Below are positions 6,364 to 12,853 of a stretch of DNA of 14,768 bases, one piece after another. The notes under the pieces are model-generated. The model was not told the DNA's origin, ran no database searches, and was given only the letters and a program-made list of their open reading frames with translations. Position 1 is the stretch's first letter. Each line of letters begins with the position of its first letter. This DNA comes from Pseudomonadota bacterium (lineage in GTDB: Bacteria > Pseudomonadota > Alphaproteobacteria > Azospirillales > Azospirillaceae). A program made the translations under genes and the position numbers. The stretch is taken from the NCBI GenBank assembly GCA_023416195.1, contig JAEZID010000098.1:1-14768 (forward strand), in the 5' to 3' direction.

Positions 6364-7278
6364 TTAGCTGAACACCCACCCGGCAATGCCTTCAAAACGA
6401 TAGCTTGGCAGCGAGTCGAGGACGAAGTCACGCTCAGCCTCGCTCGTCGTGAAGAAATGCCGGCTCGTCGCCTCATTATAGAAGCGGTACAGCTCCTGCG
6501 ATCCATCGACCGCATTGTTTGTGTACCCGTACATGCCGACGCCTTCGAACCTGAAATCCGGCAAATTACCAATCAGGTAATCGCGCTCGTTCTCGTCGAA
6601 GGTAAAGAAGTGAGATTGCGAGACCGTGTTGTAGAACCGGTACATGGGCTTGGCGCCAGCTGCGTCTGTGCTGGTTGGAACCTGAAAACGTACGCCTTCA
6701 TAGCTGAAGGTTGGCAGGTTTTGCCGGATGAAGTCCACCTCTGCCAAGTTGTTGGTGTAGAAATGCGTTAACGTCTGCGTGTTGTAGAAGCGATAGACGT
6801 TCGTCTGTTGCGATTCCGGAACGGATACCTCTGTGTTGCGGAAGTCCGACGTATCGCTGAAGGTAATGGCATCATAGGCGTCTACCCTGTCCGTACCATC
6901 CGGACTTCCCGGCCGCAGATCCCTTATTGAGTAATAACCCGAGGGTGAAAGCCTGTCGCCTGTGGAAACGAAGGAGATCTCGTAATCACTTTGCCGGCCG
7001 CTGTACTGCAGAACGTGTGCCCACATAATGTAGTCATTGCCGGCGCCGCCGCTCACGTAGGTTCCGATAAGCGTGTCGTCGCCCGCACCACCAACCAAAT
7101 AGTCACCGGTTCCACCGAGAATGCTATCATTGCCGTCCCCGCCGAACAGGACATCAAGGTCGCCATCGGTTCCCCAGATCGTATCGTCTCCGGCCAAACC
7201 ATAGACGATTTCTGTCCCGCTCGGGCCGACGGACAGGCCATCGCTGTTCTGGGTTCCGTAGATTCTCTGCTGCGGCAC
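6364..7278 (-). CDS. RTX calcium-binding repeat protein with C-terminal DUF5648-type repeats
   Basis: Probably a secreted or surface protein of unknown substrate. I start at GTG 7278-7276 because a strong GGAGG (7285-7289) sits exactly six bases upstream; an in-frame GTG at 7317 has no such site. The result is 304 residues without a Sec signal. Residues 27-84 hold four RTX-like nonapeptide blocks (GLAGDDTIWG, FGGDGNDSILGG, VGGAGDDTLIG, GGAGNDYI), calcium-binding beta-roll units typical of type I secretion substrates. Residues 90-143 match the segment often found after RTX blocks (GSPDGTDRVDAYDAITFSD). Residues 161-304 hold three repeats of about 45 residues with the pattern YRFYN...HF(F/Y)T...E.D(F/Y)...LP.(F/Y).(F/Y)EG, the DUF5648 signature. 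GC is visibly lower and codon use more relaxed than in neighbours, which suggests acquisition. No cognate transporter is in view. Confidence 0.8.
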   Translation of the reverse strand: MPQQRIYGTQNSDGLSVGPSGTEIVYGLAGDDTIWGTDGDLDVLFGGDGNDSILGGTGDYLVGGAGDDTLIGTYVSGGAGNDYIMWAHVLQYSGRQSDYEISFVSTGDRLSPSGYYSIRDLRPGSPDGTDRVDAYDAITFSDTSDFRNTEVSVPESQQTNVYRFYNTQTLTHFYTNNLAEVDFIRQNLPTFSYEGVRFQVPTSTDAAGAKPMYRFYNTVSQSHFFTFDENERDYLIGNLPDFRFEGVGMYGYTNNAVDGSQELYRFYNEATSRHFFTTSEAERDFVLDSLPSYRFEGIAGWVFS

Positions 7279-7284
7279 CTGGAT

Positions 7285-7289
7285 CCTCC
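7285..7289 (-). promoter_or_regulatory. Ribosome-binding site deciding the RTX gene start
   Basis: GGAGG on the minus strand stands six bases before GTG 7278-7276. The alternative GTG at 7317 lacks a comparable site. Confidence 0.7.
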
Positions 7290-7337
7290 GTTTCAAAATT
7301 TTTGCGCGATCAACCACCGGATCAAACCACTATGGCG

Positions 7338-7366
7338 AGTTTAGCGTCCGATGGCGCGAGCCGCAA
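7338..7366 (-). promoter_or_regulatory. Sigma-70 type promoter of the RTX-DUF5648 gene
   Basis: On the minus strand TTGCGG (7366-7361) and TAAACT (7343-7338) are separated by 17 bases. The predicted start near 7331 gives a leader of about 50 bases. The gene is therefore probably transcribed on its own, not from the sulfotransferase unit. Confidence 0.6.
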
Positions 7367-7434
7367 TATGGTGAAGGAACAACGTTTCCGCAGCCAAGGG
7401 TTGGCGGCAGCATCCAGCGCCCCCGCTCTCCGCT

Positions 7435-8082
7435 TCAGTCCCGGCGCGCCCGGTAATGGGCGAGCAGGCGCGGGCATAAGCGCTCCAGCTTCTCCTCCAT
7501 GCCGCTGTCATGCACCTTGTGGCGGAAGCGCTCGCTCACTTCGCCGCCCTGGACGTTGCCGAAGGAGAATTCCAGGTCCGGCATCAACTCCGGGATGTGC
7601 CGCCACAGCGCGTCCAGCAGCGCGTCATGCCTGCGGCTGTACTGGTAGAAGCTCTCGTCCACTGGCCAACCCAGAGCCGTCAGCCGCTCCAACACCGCCG
7701 GATCGCGGGCGACGAAATCCTCGTATTCGACGACGGCGTCAAAGCGATCCCGCTCGGCGAACAACTGATCCAGGATCAGGAATTTCTCGTCGAGCAGGCC
7801 GGAGTGGTTGCGGTAGTTCTTGTTTTTCAGGCTCATGTAGTTGTCGCGCGGGTCGCGCAACAGCAGCAGCACCTTGTCCGGCCGGAACCGCTCCATGTGG
7901 ATGGCGAGCGGATAGGCGGTGGTCACCGTCGCCTTGACCACCATGTCCAGCGGGGTGTTCACGCGCGGCGCCGCGTAGTTGTTCAGGATGTCCACCAGCG
8001 CGAGGCAGTCCGGGCGCTGCGCCAGGAACAGGGTGAAGGACGTGGCGCCGCTCGACTGCATGCCATAAATCAGAAGCCGCAT
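7435..8082 (-). CDS. Sulfotransferase-like P-loop protein
   Basis: Sulfotransferases move a sulfuryl group from PAPS to a hydroxyl or amine, often on a glycan. The 215-residue protein starts at ATG 8082-8080 behind AAGGGA. Residues 7-16 (GMQSSGATSF) resemble the 5'-phosphosulfate-binding loop. Residues 76-84 (RDPRDNYMS) match the 3'-phosphate-binding motif R...DPRD...S, and YEDF at 120-123 fits the usual acidic position after the central strand. It is somewhat short for the family but not obviously truncated. It follows the oxygenase by 13 bases, so the two are probably co-transcribed. The substrate is unknown; a surface or flagellar glycan is only a guess from position. Some family members are annotated simply as P-loop or sulfotransferase-family proteins without shown activity. 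Confidence 0.72.
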   Translation of the reverse strand: MRLLIYGMQSSGATSFTLFLAQRPDCLALVDILNNYAAPRVNTPLDMVVKATVTTAYPLAIHMERFRPDKVLLLLRDPRDNYMSLKNKNYRNHSGLLDEKFLILDQLFAERDRFDAVVEYEDFVARDPAVLERLTALGWPVDESFYQYSRRHDALLDALWRHIPELMPDLEFSFGNVQGGEVSERFRHKVHDSGMEEKLERLCPRLLAHYRARRD

Positions 8083-8095
8083 TCGGGATCCCTTC

Positions 8096-8884
8096 TCAGA
8101 CCGGCGCCGGGGCCGCCGCAGGCGAGACCAGCCAGTTTTCCTCGATCTCGGCGCTGATGAACACGTAGCGGCGGGTGTGCGGCGTCGGTTGCCGGACGCC
8201 GACGCCGTGAATGGCGTCGATGCCCTGCGGGAAGATCACCATCTGGTTGGCGCGGTACGGCACGGTCGCCACCACGTCCACGGACCCCGGCGGCAGAGCG
8301 TAGGTGTCGATGTCGGCGATCGGCCCGTTCTTCCAGCGAAACAGCTCCAAGTCGCCGCCCACCGCGTCGTCGTCGGGATGGCGCAGGTAGTACAGGCAGG
8401 TGAACAGCCGGTTCGGCGTGTCGAGATGCGGGCCCCGCGACGACGACGGCCCGGCCGTCACCGGCGTGTTGATCTCGATCCGCGCGTCCTGGAGGATGCG
8501 CGCGCTGTCGAAGCTGTCCCGCAACAGCAACCCCATGGGATGGCCGAGCAGGTCGCCCCCCAGCGTCCGCTTGAGCGCCGCCGGCCAATGATCGCGGAAC
8601 AGCGCCACCACCTCGGCGAAGAAGGCCGGCGAGGCGTGCAGCGAAACGAACTCCTTCCACACCGGCGGCAAGTCGGAACCGTTGGCGATGAGCCAGGCCG
8701 AAAGCTGGTAGCGGCGGTTGCTGCCCGGCGGCGGAGCGCCCTCCCAGCCGATCACCGAAAAGGGCGGAAAACTCTCGTTCAGAGCGCGGTGGGTGTCCTC
8801 GTCCAGGACGTCGGGCACGACGATGTGGGGAAAGGGATCGAGGCGAATGTCGGTTGGGGTGATGCCGGAAAGCAGGGACCGCAT
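8096..8884 (-). CDS. 2-oxoglutarate/Fe(II)-dependent oxygenase family protein
   Basis: Members hydroxylate proteins, lipids or small molecules using 2-oxoglutarate and O2. I take ATG 8884-8882 (262 residues), just before the conserved opening DPFPHIVVPDVLDEDTHRALN; an in-frame GTG at 8965 would add 27 basic residues, but its GGGAGG abuts the codon with no spacing. The jelly-roll core carries the iron triad H153-x-D155 (GPHLDTPNR) and H226 (DAIHGV), with R238/R239 (PHTRRYVFISAE) placed to bind 2-oxoglutarate. FTCLYYL and GGDLELFRW are typical strand motifs between them. All catalytic residues are present, so it should be active. The substrate is unknown. Pairing with a sulfotransferase suggests sequential modification of one molecule. 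Confidence 0.78.
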   Translation of the reverse strand: MRSLLSGITPTDIRLDPFPHIVVPDVLDEDTHRALNESFPPFSVIGWEGAPPPGSNRRYQLSAWLIANGSDLPPVWKEFVSLHASPAFFAEVVALFRDHWPAALKRTLGGDLLGHPMGLLLRDSFDSARILQDARIEINTPVTAGPSSSRGPHLDTPNRLFTCLYYLRHPDDDAVGGDLELFRWKNGPIADIDTYALPPGSVDVVATVPYRANQMVIFPQGIDAIHGVGVRQPTPHTRRYVFISAEIEENWLVSPAAAPAPV

Positions 8885-9057
8885 GCGAATGTCCAGACGG
8901 ATGTAGGTTTCACCACCTTCGGGTAGCAACCGGCGGCGCACAAGTCTCTTCTGACGGTGGATCACCTCCCAGAAAGTTCCTCTCAGGCTGTCCCTCTTGC
9001 GCGAGCGTGTTCAGCCGAACCGGGTGGGCAGGGAAGGGCGCGGCAGAAGCGACCGGG

Positions 9058-9073
9058 CGGCAGAAACTGCCCG
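9058..9073. promoter_or_regulatory. Isolated copy of the flagellar-promoter palindrome
   Basis: CGGCAGAAACTGCCCG (GGCAG/CTGCC arms around AAA) lies between flgH and the oxygenase gene. Read on either strand it closely matches CGGGCAAGAACTGCCG upstream of flgF. I see no sigma-54 promoter at the expected distance for the oxygenase gene. Confidence 0.35.
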
Positions 9074-9090
9074 TCCGGGAACGACGAAAG

Positions 9091-9117
9091 GGGGAAGGGA
9101 GCCGCGCTCCCTTCCCC
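9091..9117 (-). terminator. Strong hairpin terminator after flgH
   Basis: GGGGAAGGGAGC (9091-9102), loop CGC, and GCTCCCTTCCCC (9106-9117) form a perfect 12-base stem 31 bases after the flgH stop. On the minus strand it is followed by CTTTCG, a poor U-tract. Termination of flgFGAH is likely but may be partial. Confidence 0.6.
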
Positions 9118-9148
9118 TTCTCCGTTCGACCGGTCCGTGATGGCGTTT

Positions 9149-9937
9149 TTAGAAGGGCATGATGATGTCGAAAAGCTGCTGGCCGTAGCGGGGCTGCTGC
9201 ACGTCGGTCATCTGGCCCCGGCCGCCGTAGGAGATGCGGGCCTCGGCGATCTTCTCGTAGCTGATGACGTTCTGCGCGGTGATGTCCTCCGGCCGGATCA
9301 CGCCGGTGATGATCAGCTCGCGCACCTCGTAGTTCACGCGGACCTCCTGGCGGCCCTGGATGACCAGATTGCCGTTCGGCAGGGTCTGGGTGACCAGCGC
9401 CGCGACCTTCAGCTCGATCTGCTCCTTGCGGGTGATGGCGCCCTTGCCGGCGTTGGAGGTCGCGCTGGACAGATCGACCAGGCTGCCGGCCTGCGCCTCT
9501 TCCGGCAGGATCTTGTTCAGGCCGGCCGCGCCCTCCAGGCCGAAGAAGCCCGGAATGCCCGCCTTGTCGCTGTTGTTGCGGGTGCGGGTGCTCTGGTTGT
9601 TCATCTGGGCCTGATCGTCGATCTTGATGTTGACGGTCAGCAGGTCGCCCACCTTGTTGGCGCGCTGGTCCTTGAAGAAGGCCTTGGAGCCGTTCCGCCA
9701 CAGCGAGTTCGGGTTGCGCTCGGCCGGCAGCGGGGTCGGCATCGGCAGGCTGACCGGCTGGTAGCCGGGCTGCGCGTAGGGGTCCTGGATCTTGGTCAGT
9801 TCCGGTGCGGAGCCGATGTTCGCCACGCGGGACATGGCGTTGCAGGCGGGCAGGCCGGCGGCCACGGCGGCGAGCAGCGCGAAGCGGAGGACGGTCTTGC
9901 GGGCGGTCGTCCGGGGGGACTTCTTCTGGGCGGACAT
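9149..9937 (-). CDS. flgH: Flagellar L-ring lipoprotein FlgH
   Basis: FlgH forms the L-ring in the outer membrane around the rod. The 262-residue protein has a basic N-terminus, a hydrophobic signal segment (about residues 15-30) and a lipobox ending in Cys32 (GLPAC), the lipidation site. Family motifs are NPNSLWRNGSKAFFKDQRANKVGDLLTV, then LPNGNLVIQGRQEVRVNYEVRELIITGVIRPEDI. The C-terminus GRGQMTDVQQPRYGQQLFDIIMPF is typical. It is the last gene of flgFGAH, starting 13 bases after the flgA stop. Confidence 0.97.
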   Translation of the reverse strand: MSAQKKSPRTTARKTVLRFALLAAVAAGLPACNAMSRVANIGSAPELTKIQDPYAQPGYQPVSLPMPTPLPAERNPNSLWRNGSKAFFKDQRANKVGDLLTVNIKIDDQAQMNNQSTRTRNNSDKAGIPGFFGLEGAAGLNKILPEEAQAGSLVDLSSATSNAGKGAITRKEQIELKVAALVTQTLPNGNLVIQGRQEVRVNYEVRELIITGVIRPEDITAQNVISYEKIAEARISYGGRGQMTDVQQPRYGQQLFDIIMPF

Positions 9938-9950
9938 CGGAGGTTTCTCC

Positions 9951-10709
9951 TTACTTCGCGGTCACGCCGGGCTTTGCCACGGCGACAAGGTTGGGGCCGG
10001 CGACCGTCGCTTCGACGACGCGGTTGGATTGGGTGTTGACGACGCGGATGACGTCGCCCTTGCCGCCGTCCTGAAGGGCCTTGCCCTGGACCGACAGCGA
10101 AAGATTGGCGGTGGCGAGCGTGATGGTGACCAGCGCGCCCTTGTCGATCAGCCGCGGCGACTGCAGGTCGCGCAGGCGGACCGGCTGGCTCACCGGGACG
10201 CCGCGCTTGGGCGTCATGCCGATCAGCTGGGCGTCGGTGGCGGCGATGTCGCTGCCGGTCTGCTCGGCGCGCACGTCCTGCCAGTCGATGTCCGACGCGG
10301 TGATGGTGTCGCCCGGAACGATGCGGCGGCTCAGCACCGGAACCTGCACCACGCCGTAGGCGCGGCCGGAGACCGGCAGGCGGACCGTCGGGCGGGTGTC
10401 CTGGACGATGATCTCGGCGGCGAAGCGGCCCTGCACCGGGCTGTAGTAGAGATTCTCCACCGTCAGGCTGCCCGCGCCCTGCGGGGCGCGCAGCTCGACC
10501 GCGCGGGTGTCCATCTCCAGATGCAGGCGGCCCACCGGGACGTGCCGCGCCAGCGCGTCCGACAGGGCCGCCTCGACGTGCGTCGTGCCGTAGACGACGG
10601 CCGGCGGCTCGGCGGCGATCTGGCCCATGGCAACCTGGGCGGCGGCCGGACCGGCAAACGCGGCGGCGGCGAGGACGGTGCCCAGGAGGAGGTTGGCGAA
10701 GCGGGTCAT
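9951..10709 (-). CDS. flgA: Flagellar P-ring assembly chaperone FlgA
   Basis: FlgA is a periplasmic chaperone that helps FlgI form the P-ring. The 252-residue protein has a Sec signal peptide (cleavage near AAA-Q, residue 24/25). Its C-terminal half has the SAF/FlgA pattern: VLSRRIVPGDTITASDIDW, LIGMTPKRGVPVSQPVR, GALVTITL and the closing GDVIRVVNTQSNRVVEATV motif. Length is in the usual range. The 46-base gap after flgG and 13-base gap to flgH place it inside one operon. Confidence 0.95.
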   Translation of the reverse strand: MTRFANLLLGTVLAAAAFAGPAAAQVAMGQIAAEPPAVVYGTTHVEAALSDALARHVPVGRLHLEMDTRAVELRAPQGAGSLTVENLYYSPVQGRFAAEIIVQDTRPTVRLPVSGRAYGVVQVPVLSRRIVPGDTITASDIDWQDVRAEQTGSDIAATDAQLIGMTPKRGVPVSQPVRLRDLQSPRLIDKGALVTITLATANLSLSVQGKALQDGGKGDVIRVVNTQSNRVVEATVAGPNLVAVAKPGVTAK

Positions 10710-10755
10710 GGCGGCGGGTCCTTCGATCTAGAGGCCATCGATCAGGAGAGCGGCG

Positions 10756-11541
10756 TCAGCGCATCTGGCTGGCCTGCTGCATCATCTCGTCGGTGGTCTT
10801 GATGATCTTGGAGTTCATTTCGTAGGCGCGCTGGGCGGTGATCAGCGTGGTGATTTCCTGCACGATGTTCACGTTGGAGGTCTCCAGCGCACCCTGCGTC
10901 ACGCGGCCGAAGCCGGGGGCGCCGGGGTTGCCGCCGATCGCCTCGCCGGACGCCGGGGTTTGCAGGAACAGGTTGTCGCCGACCGCTTCCAGGCCGGCCG
11001 CGTTGGCGAAGGTGGCGAGCTGGAGCTGGCCGACGTTCTGCGGCTGCACCTGGCCGTCCAGCTTCACCATCACCTCGCCCGACGGGTTGATGGCGATGTC
11101 AACGGCCTCGGCCGGGACGGTGATGGCCGGCTGCACCGGGTAGCCGTCGGCGGTGACGATCATGCCTTCCGGCGACAGCTTGAAGTTGCCGGCGCGGGTG
11201 TAGGCGGTGTCGCCGCTCGGCAGCTGCACCTGGAAGTAGCCCGAACCGTTGACCGCTAGATCCAGCTTGTTGTCGGTGACGGTCAGGTTGCCCTGCTCCA
11301 GCACGCGGGCCACGGCGGCGATGCGCACGCCCGCACCCACCTGCACGCCGGTCGGCACGACGGTGCCGGCGTCCGACGAGGTCGAGCCGATGCGGCGCAG
11401 GTTCTGGTACAGCAGGTCCTGGAACTCGGCGCGCTGGCGCTTGAAGCCGGTGGTGGTGGCGTTGGCGATGTTGTTGGAGATCGTCTCGACGTTCAGCTGC
11501 TGAGCGATCATCCCGGTGGCGCCGATGGCGAGGCTGCGCAT
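10756..11541 (-). CDS. flgG: Flagellar distal rod protein FlgG
   Basis: FlgG builds the distal rod. The 261-residue protein starts at ATG 11541-11539 behind GGGGAG. The N-terminal rod motif LNVETISNNIANATTTGFKRQRAEFQDLLY, the central LAVNGSGYFQVQLPSGDTAYTRAGNF and the C-terminal ITTLITAQRAYEMNSKIIKTTDEMMQQAS are all intact, as expected for the rod/hook axial family. Length matches the roughly 260 residues typical of FlgG. It follows flgF by 25 bases. Confidence 0.98.
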   Translation of the reverse strand: MRSLAIGATGMIAQQLNVETISNNIANATTTGFKRQRAEFQDLLYQNLRRIGSTSSDAGTVVPTGVQVGAGVRIAAVARVLEQGNLTVTDNKLDLAVNGSGYFQVQLPSGDTAYTRAGNFKLSPEGMIVTADGYPVQPAITVPAEAVDIAINPSGEVMVKLDGQVQPQNVGQLQLATFANAAGLEAVGDNLFLQTPASGEAIGGNPGAPGFGRVTQGALETSNVNIVQEITTLITAQRAYEMNSKIIKTTDEMMQQASQMR

Positions 11542-11566
11542 GGTTCCTACTCCCCTTTTTTCTGTG

Positions 11567-12289
11567 TCAGACGGCGCGGCCGAGGCGCTGGATCATGGTG
11601 CGCATGCGCTCATGCTCGCTGTCGATCAGGCGCTGGTTCGACTGGTACTGGCGCTGGATCTCGATCATGGCCGTCATCTCCACCACGGGCTTTACGTTCG
11701 AATTCTCTAGCAAGCCCTGTGCCACTTTCGTGTCGGCCGGGGCCGGCTGCGGCTCCTCGTCGGAGACGTAGAGGCCGGCGCCGACCTCGGTCATCAGCTG
11801 CTCGTTCTTGAAGGTCACGATGTTCAGCTTGCCCACCGGGCCCAGCTCGGTCGCGACGGTGCCGTCGCCGGTGACCTTGATGTCGCGGGTGCCGTCCGGG
11901 AGGGTGATCGGCTGGCCGTTGTCGGCCAGGACGGGCAGGCCGCCGCCGTCCACCAACTGGCGCTGGTCGTTCAGGCGGAAATTGCCGGACCGCGTGTAGC
12001 GGGGGCCGTTCGCGGTGTCGACCGTGAAGTAGCCGTGGCCGGTCAGCGCCAGATCCAGCGGGTTGCCGGTCTGCGTCAGCCCGCCGACCGAGAGGTCGCG
12101 CACCACGGCGCGGTCCTGCACGAAGCTGACCTGCTCGTGCAAGCCCGGGCGCTCCAGGAACTCCGTGAACAGCATGCGCTGCTGCTTGAAGCCCGTGGTG
12201 TTCATGTTCGCGATGTTGTTCGAAATGACGTCCAGCTGGCGGCGCAGGGCGGTCTGGCGCGACAGGGCGACGTAAATCGGGTTTTCCAT
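11567..12289 (-). CDS. flgF: Flagellar proximal rod protein FlgF
   Basis: FlgF is a rod subunit paralogous to FlgG. I start at ATG 12289-12287 (240 residues) because AGAGG precedes it and MENPIYVALSRQ is the usual FlgF opening; the longer frame would run through the promoter. The motif LDVISNNIANMNTTGFKQQR, the core LTGHGYFTVDTANGPRYTRSGNF and the C-terminal MTAMIEIQRQYQSNQRLIDSEHERMRTMIQRL are present. It is the first gene of flgF-flgG-flgA-flgH and is transcribed from the sigma-54 promoter upstream. Confidence 0.97.
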   Translation of the reverse strand: MENPIYVALSRQTALRRQLDVISNNIANMNTTGFKQQRMLFTEFLERPGLHEQVSFVQDRAVVRDLSVGGLTQTGNPLDLALTGHGYFTVDTANGPRYTRSGNFRLNDQRQLVDGGGLPVLADNGQPITLPDGTRDIKVTGDGTVATELGPVGKLNIVTFKNEQLMTEVGAGLYVSDEEPQPAPADTKVAQGLLENSNVKPVVEMTAMIEIQRQYQSNQRLIDSEHERMRTMIQRLGRAV

Positions 12290-12346
12290 CGACGACCTCT
12301 TCTCATCTCGGCACCGGCGGGACCGTCCCGACCGACGCCCGATGCC

Positions 12347-12364
12347 TTGCACGCCCCGTGCCAA
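12347..12364 (-). promoter_or_regulatory. Sigma-54 promoter of flgFGAH
   Basis: The minus strand reads TTGGCACGGGGCGTGCAA: -24 TGGCACG, a 4-base gap and -12 GTGCA, with exact GG-N10-GC spacing and one mismatch to TTGCA. The predicted start near 12337 leaves a leader of about 48 bases, which contains a small palindrome CGGGAC-C-GTCCCG (12318-12330). Confidence 0.82.
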
Positions 12365-12437
12365 GTGAGGCAAATCGCGGACTCCGGGCGGATTCCGGGC
12401 GTGAGGGCGCGAAGAGGGCCGTCGCGGCACGCCCTGC

Positions 12438-12509
12438 CGGGCAAGAACTGCCGCCCTCCCGCCGTCCATGGGGAATTCTCTGCCGGTTGCGCCGGGCAAA
12501 GCTTCCCCG
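12438..12509. promoter_or_regulatory. Candidate activator sites upstream of the flgF promoter
   Basis: CGGGCAAGAACTGCCG (12438-12453) lies about 75-90 bases upstream of the flgF -24 element. A weaker relative, CCGGGCAAAGCTTCCCCG, lies at 12492-12509. They resemble the palindromes upstream of fliK and flgI; binding by a FlbD-like protein is inferred. Confidence 0.42.
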
Positions 12510-12565
12510 TTCCCGCCACGCCGGGGGAGCGTGCGGGTGGGCTGGGAAAGGCGCCGACCATCGGC

Positions 12566-12626
12566 GAGCCGTCATTTCCGCGAAGGCGGGAAGGACGGTC
12601 GAAAGGCGAAGCGGGAATGACGGCTC
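12566..12626. repeat. REP-like palindromic element (61 bases)
   Basis: The termini GAGCCGTCATTTCCGC (12566-12581) and GCGGGAATGACGGCTC (12611-12626) are inverted repeats with one mismatch. The left arm contains a nested hairpin TTCCGC-GAAG-GCGGGAA. The core GTCATTCCCGCGAAGGCGGGAA is a recognised style of dispersed palindromic repeat in proteobacterial intergenic DNA. Copies elsewhere in the genome cannot be checked here. Confidence 0.65.
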
Positions 12627-12785
12627 AAAAAAATGCGGGCGATGTCCGGCGAGGCCCTCCTGTGGTGAAAAGATCTCCACCCCAGCCCCAATCAAAATCC
12701 GTGCCGAAACCGGAAAAGCCGCAAATCCGCCGGGTCCGGCCCCGAGCGGTCACAGCTTCGACGCGATGCTGAAAGGCTTTGTTAA

Positions 12786-12800
12786 CTATCCAAAAGATAG
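12786..12800. repeat. Inverted repeat CTATC-CAAAA-GATAG upstream of fliL
   Basis: The 5-base arms are perfect. The element lies 54 bases before the fliL start in a locally A/T-rich patch and could be an operator or part of the promoter; no regulator is implied by the sequence. Confidence 0.35.
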
Positions 12801-12853
12801 GGTTGCTGCGCTGGTTAAGGCCATTCCGCCACCGCTCGCGCCCCTAGGATTCC

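Larger units (their letters stand above)
12290..12853. other. 564-base gene-free divergent region between flgF and fliL
   Basis: It holds the flgF sigma-54 promoter, its putative activator sites, a REP-like palindrome and, near the fliL end, an inverted repeat. No coding frame here is convincing; the open frames are extensions or shadows of flgF. I found no sigma-54 promoter facing fliL. TTAAC and TTAAGG near 12782 and 12815 could be CtrA half-sites but lack the TTAA-N7-TTAA arrangement. Confidence 0.7.

Noticed and set aside
7279..7317. RTX gene start at GTG 7317
   Set aside because: No ribosome-binding site there, while GTG 7278 has GGAGG at six bases.
7390..7410. GCCAA-GGG-TTGGC as terminator of the sulfotransferase gene
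   Set aside because: The stem is only five bases with no U-tract.
8885..8965. Oxygenase start at GTG 8965
   Set aside because: GGGAGG abuts the codon with no spacing, and the extra 27 residues are basic and outside the recognisable domain. It cannot be fully excluded.
8957..10802. Long plus-strand frames opposite flgH and flgA
   Set aside because: Both are antisense shadows with compositional bias only; they cross the flgH terminator and operon boundaries without any ribosome-binding site.
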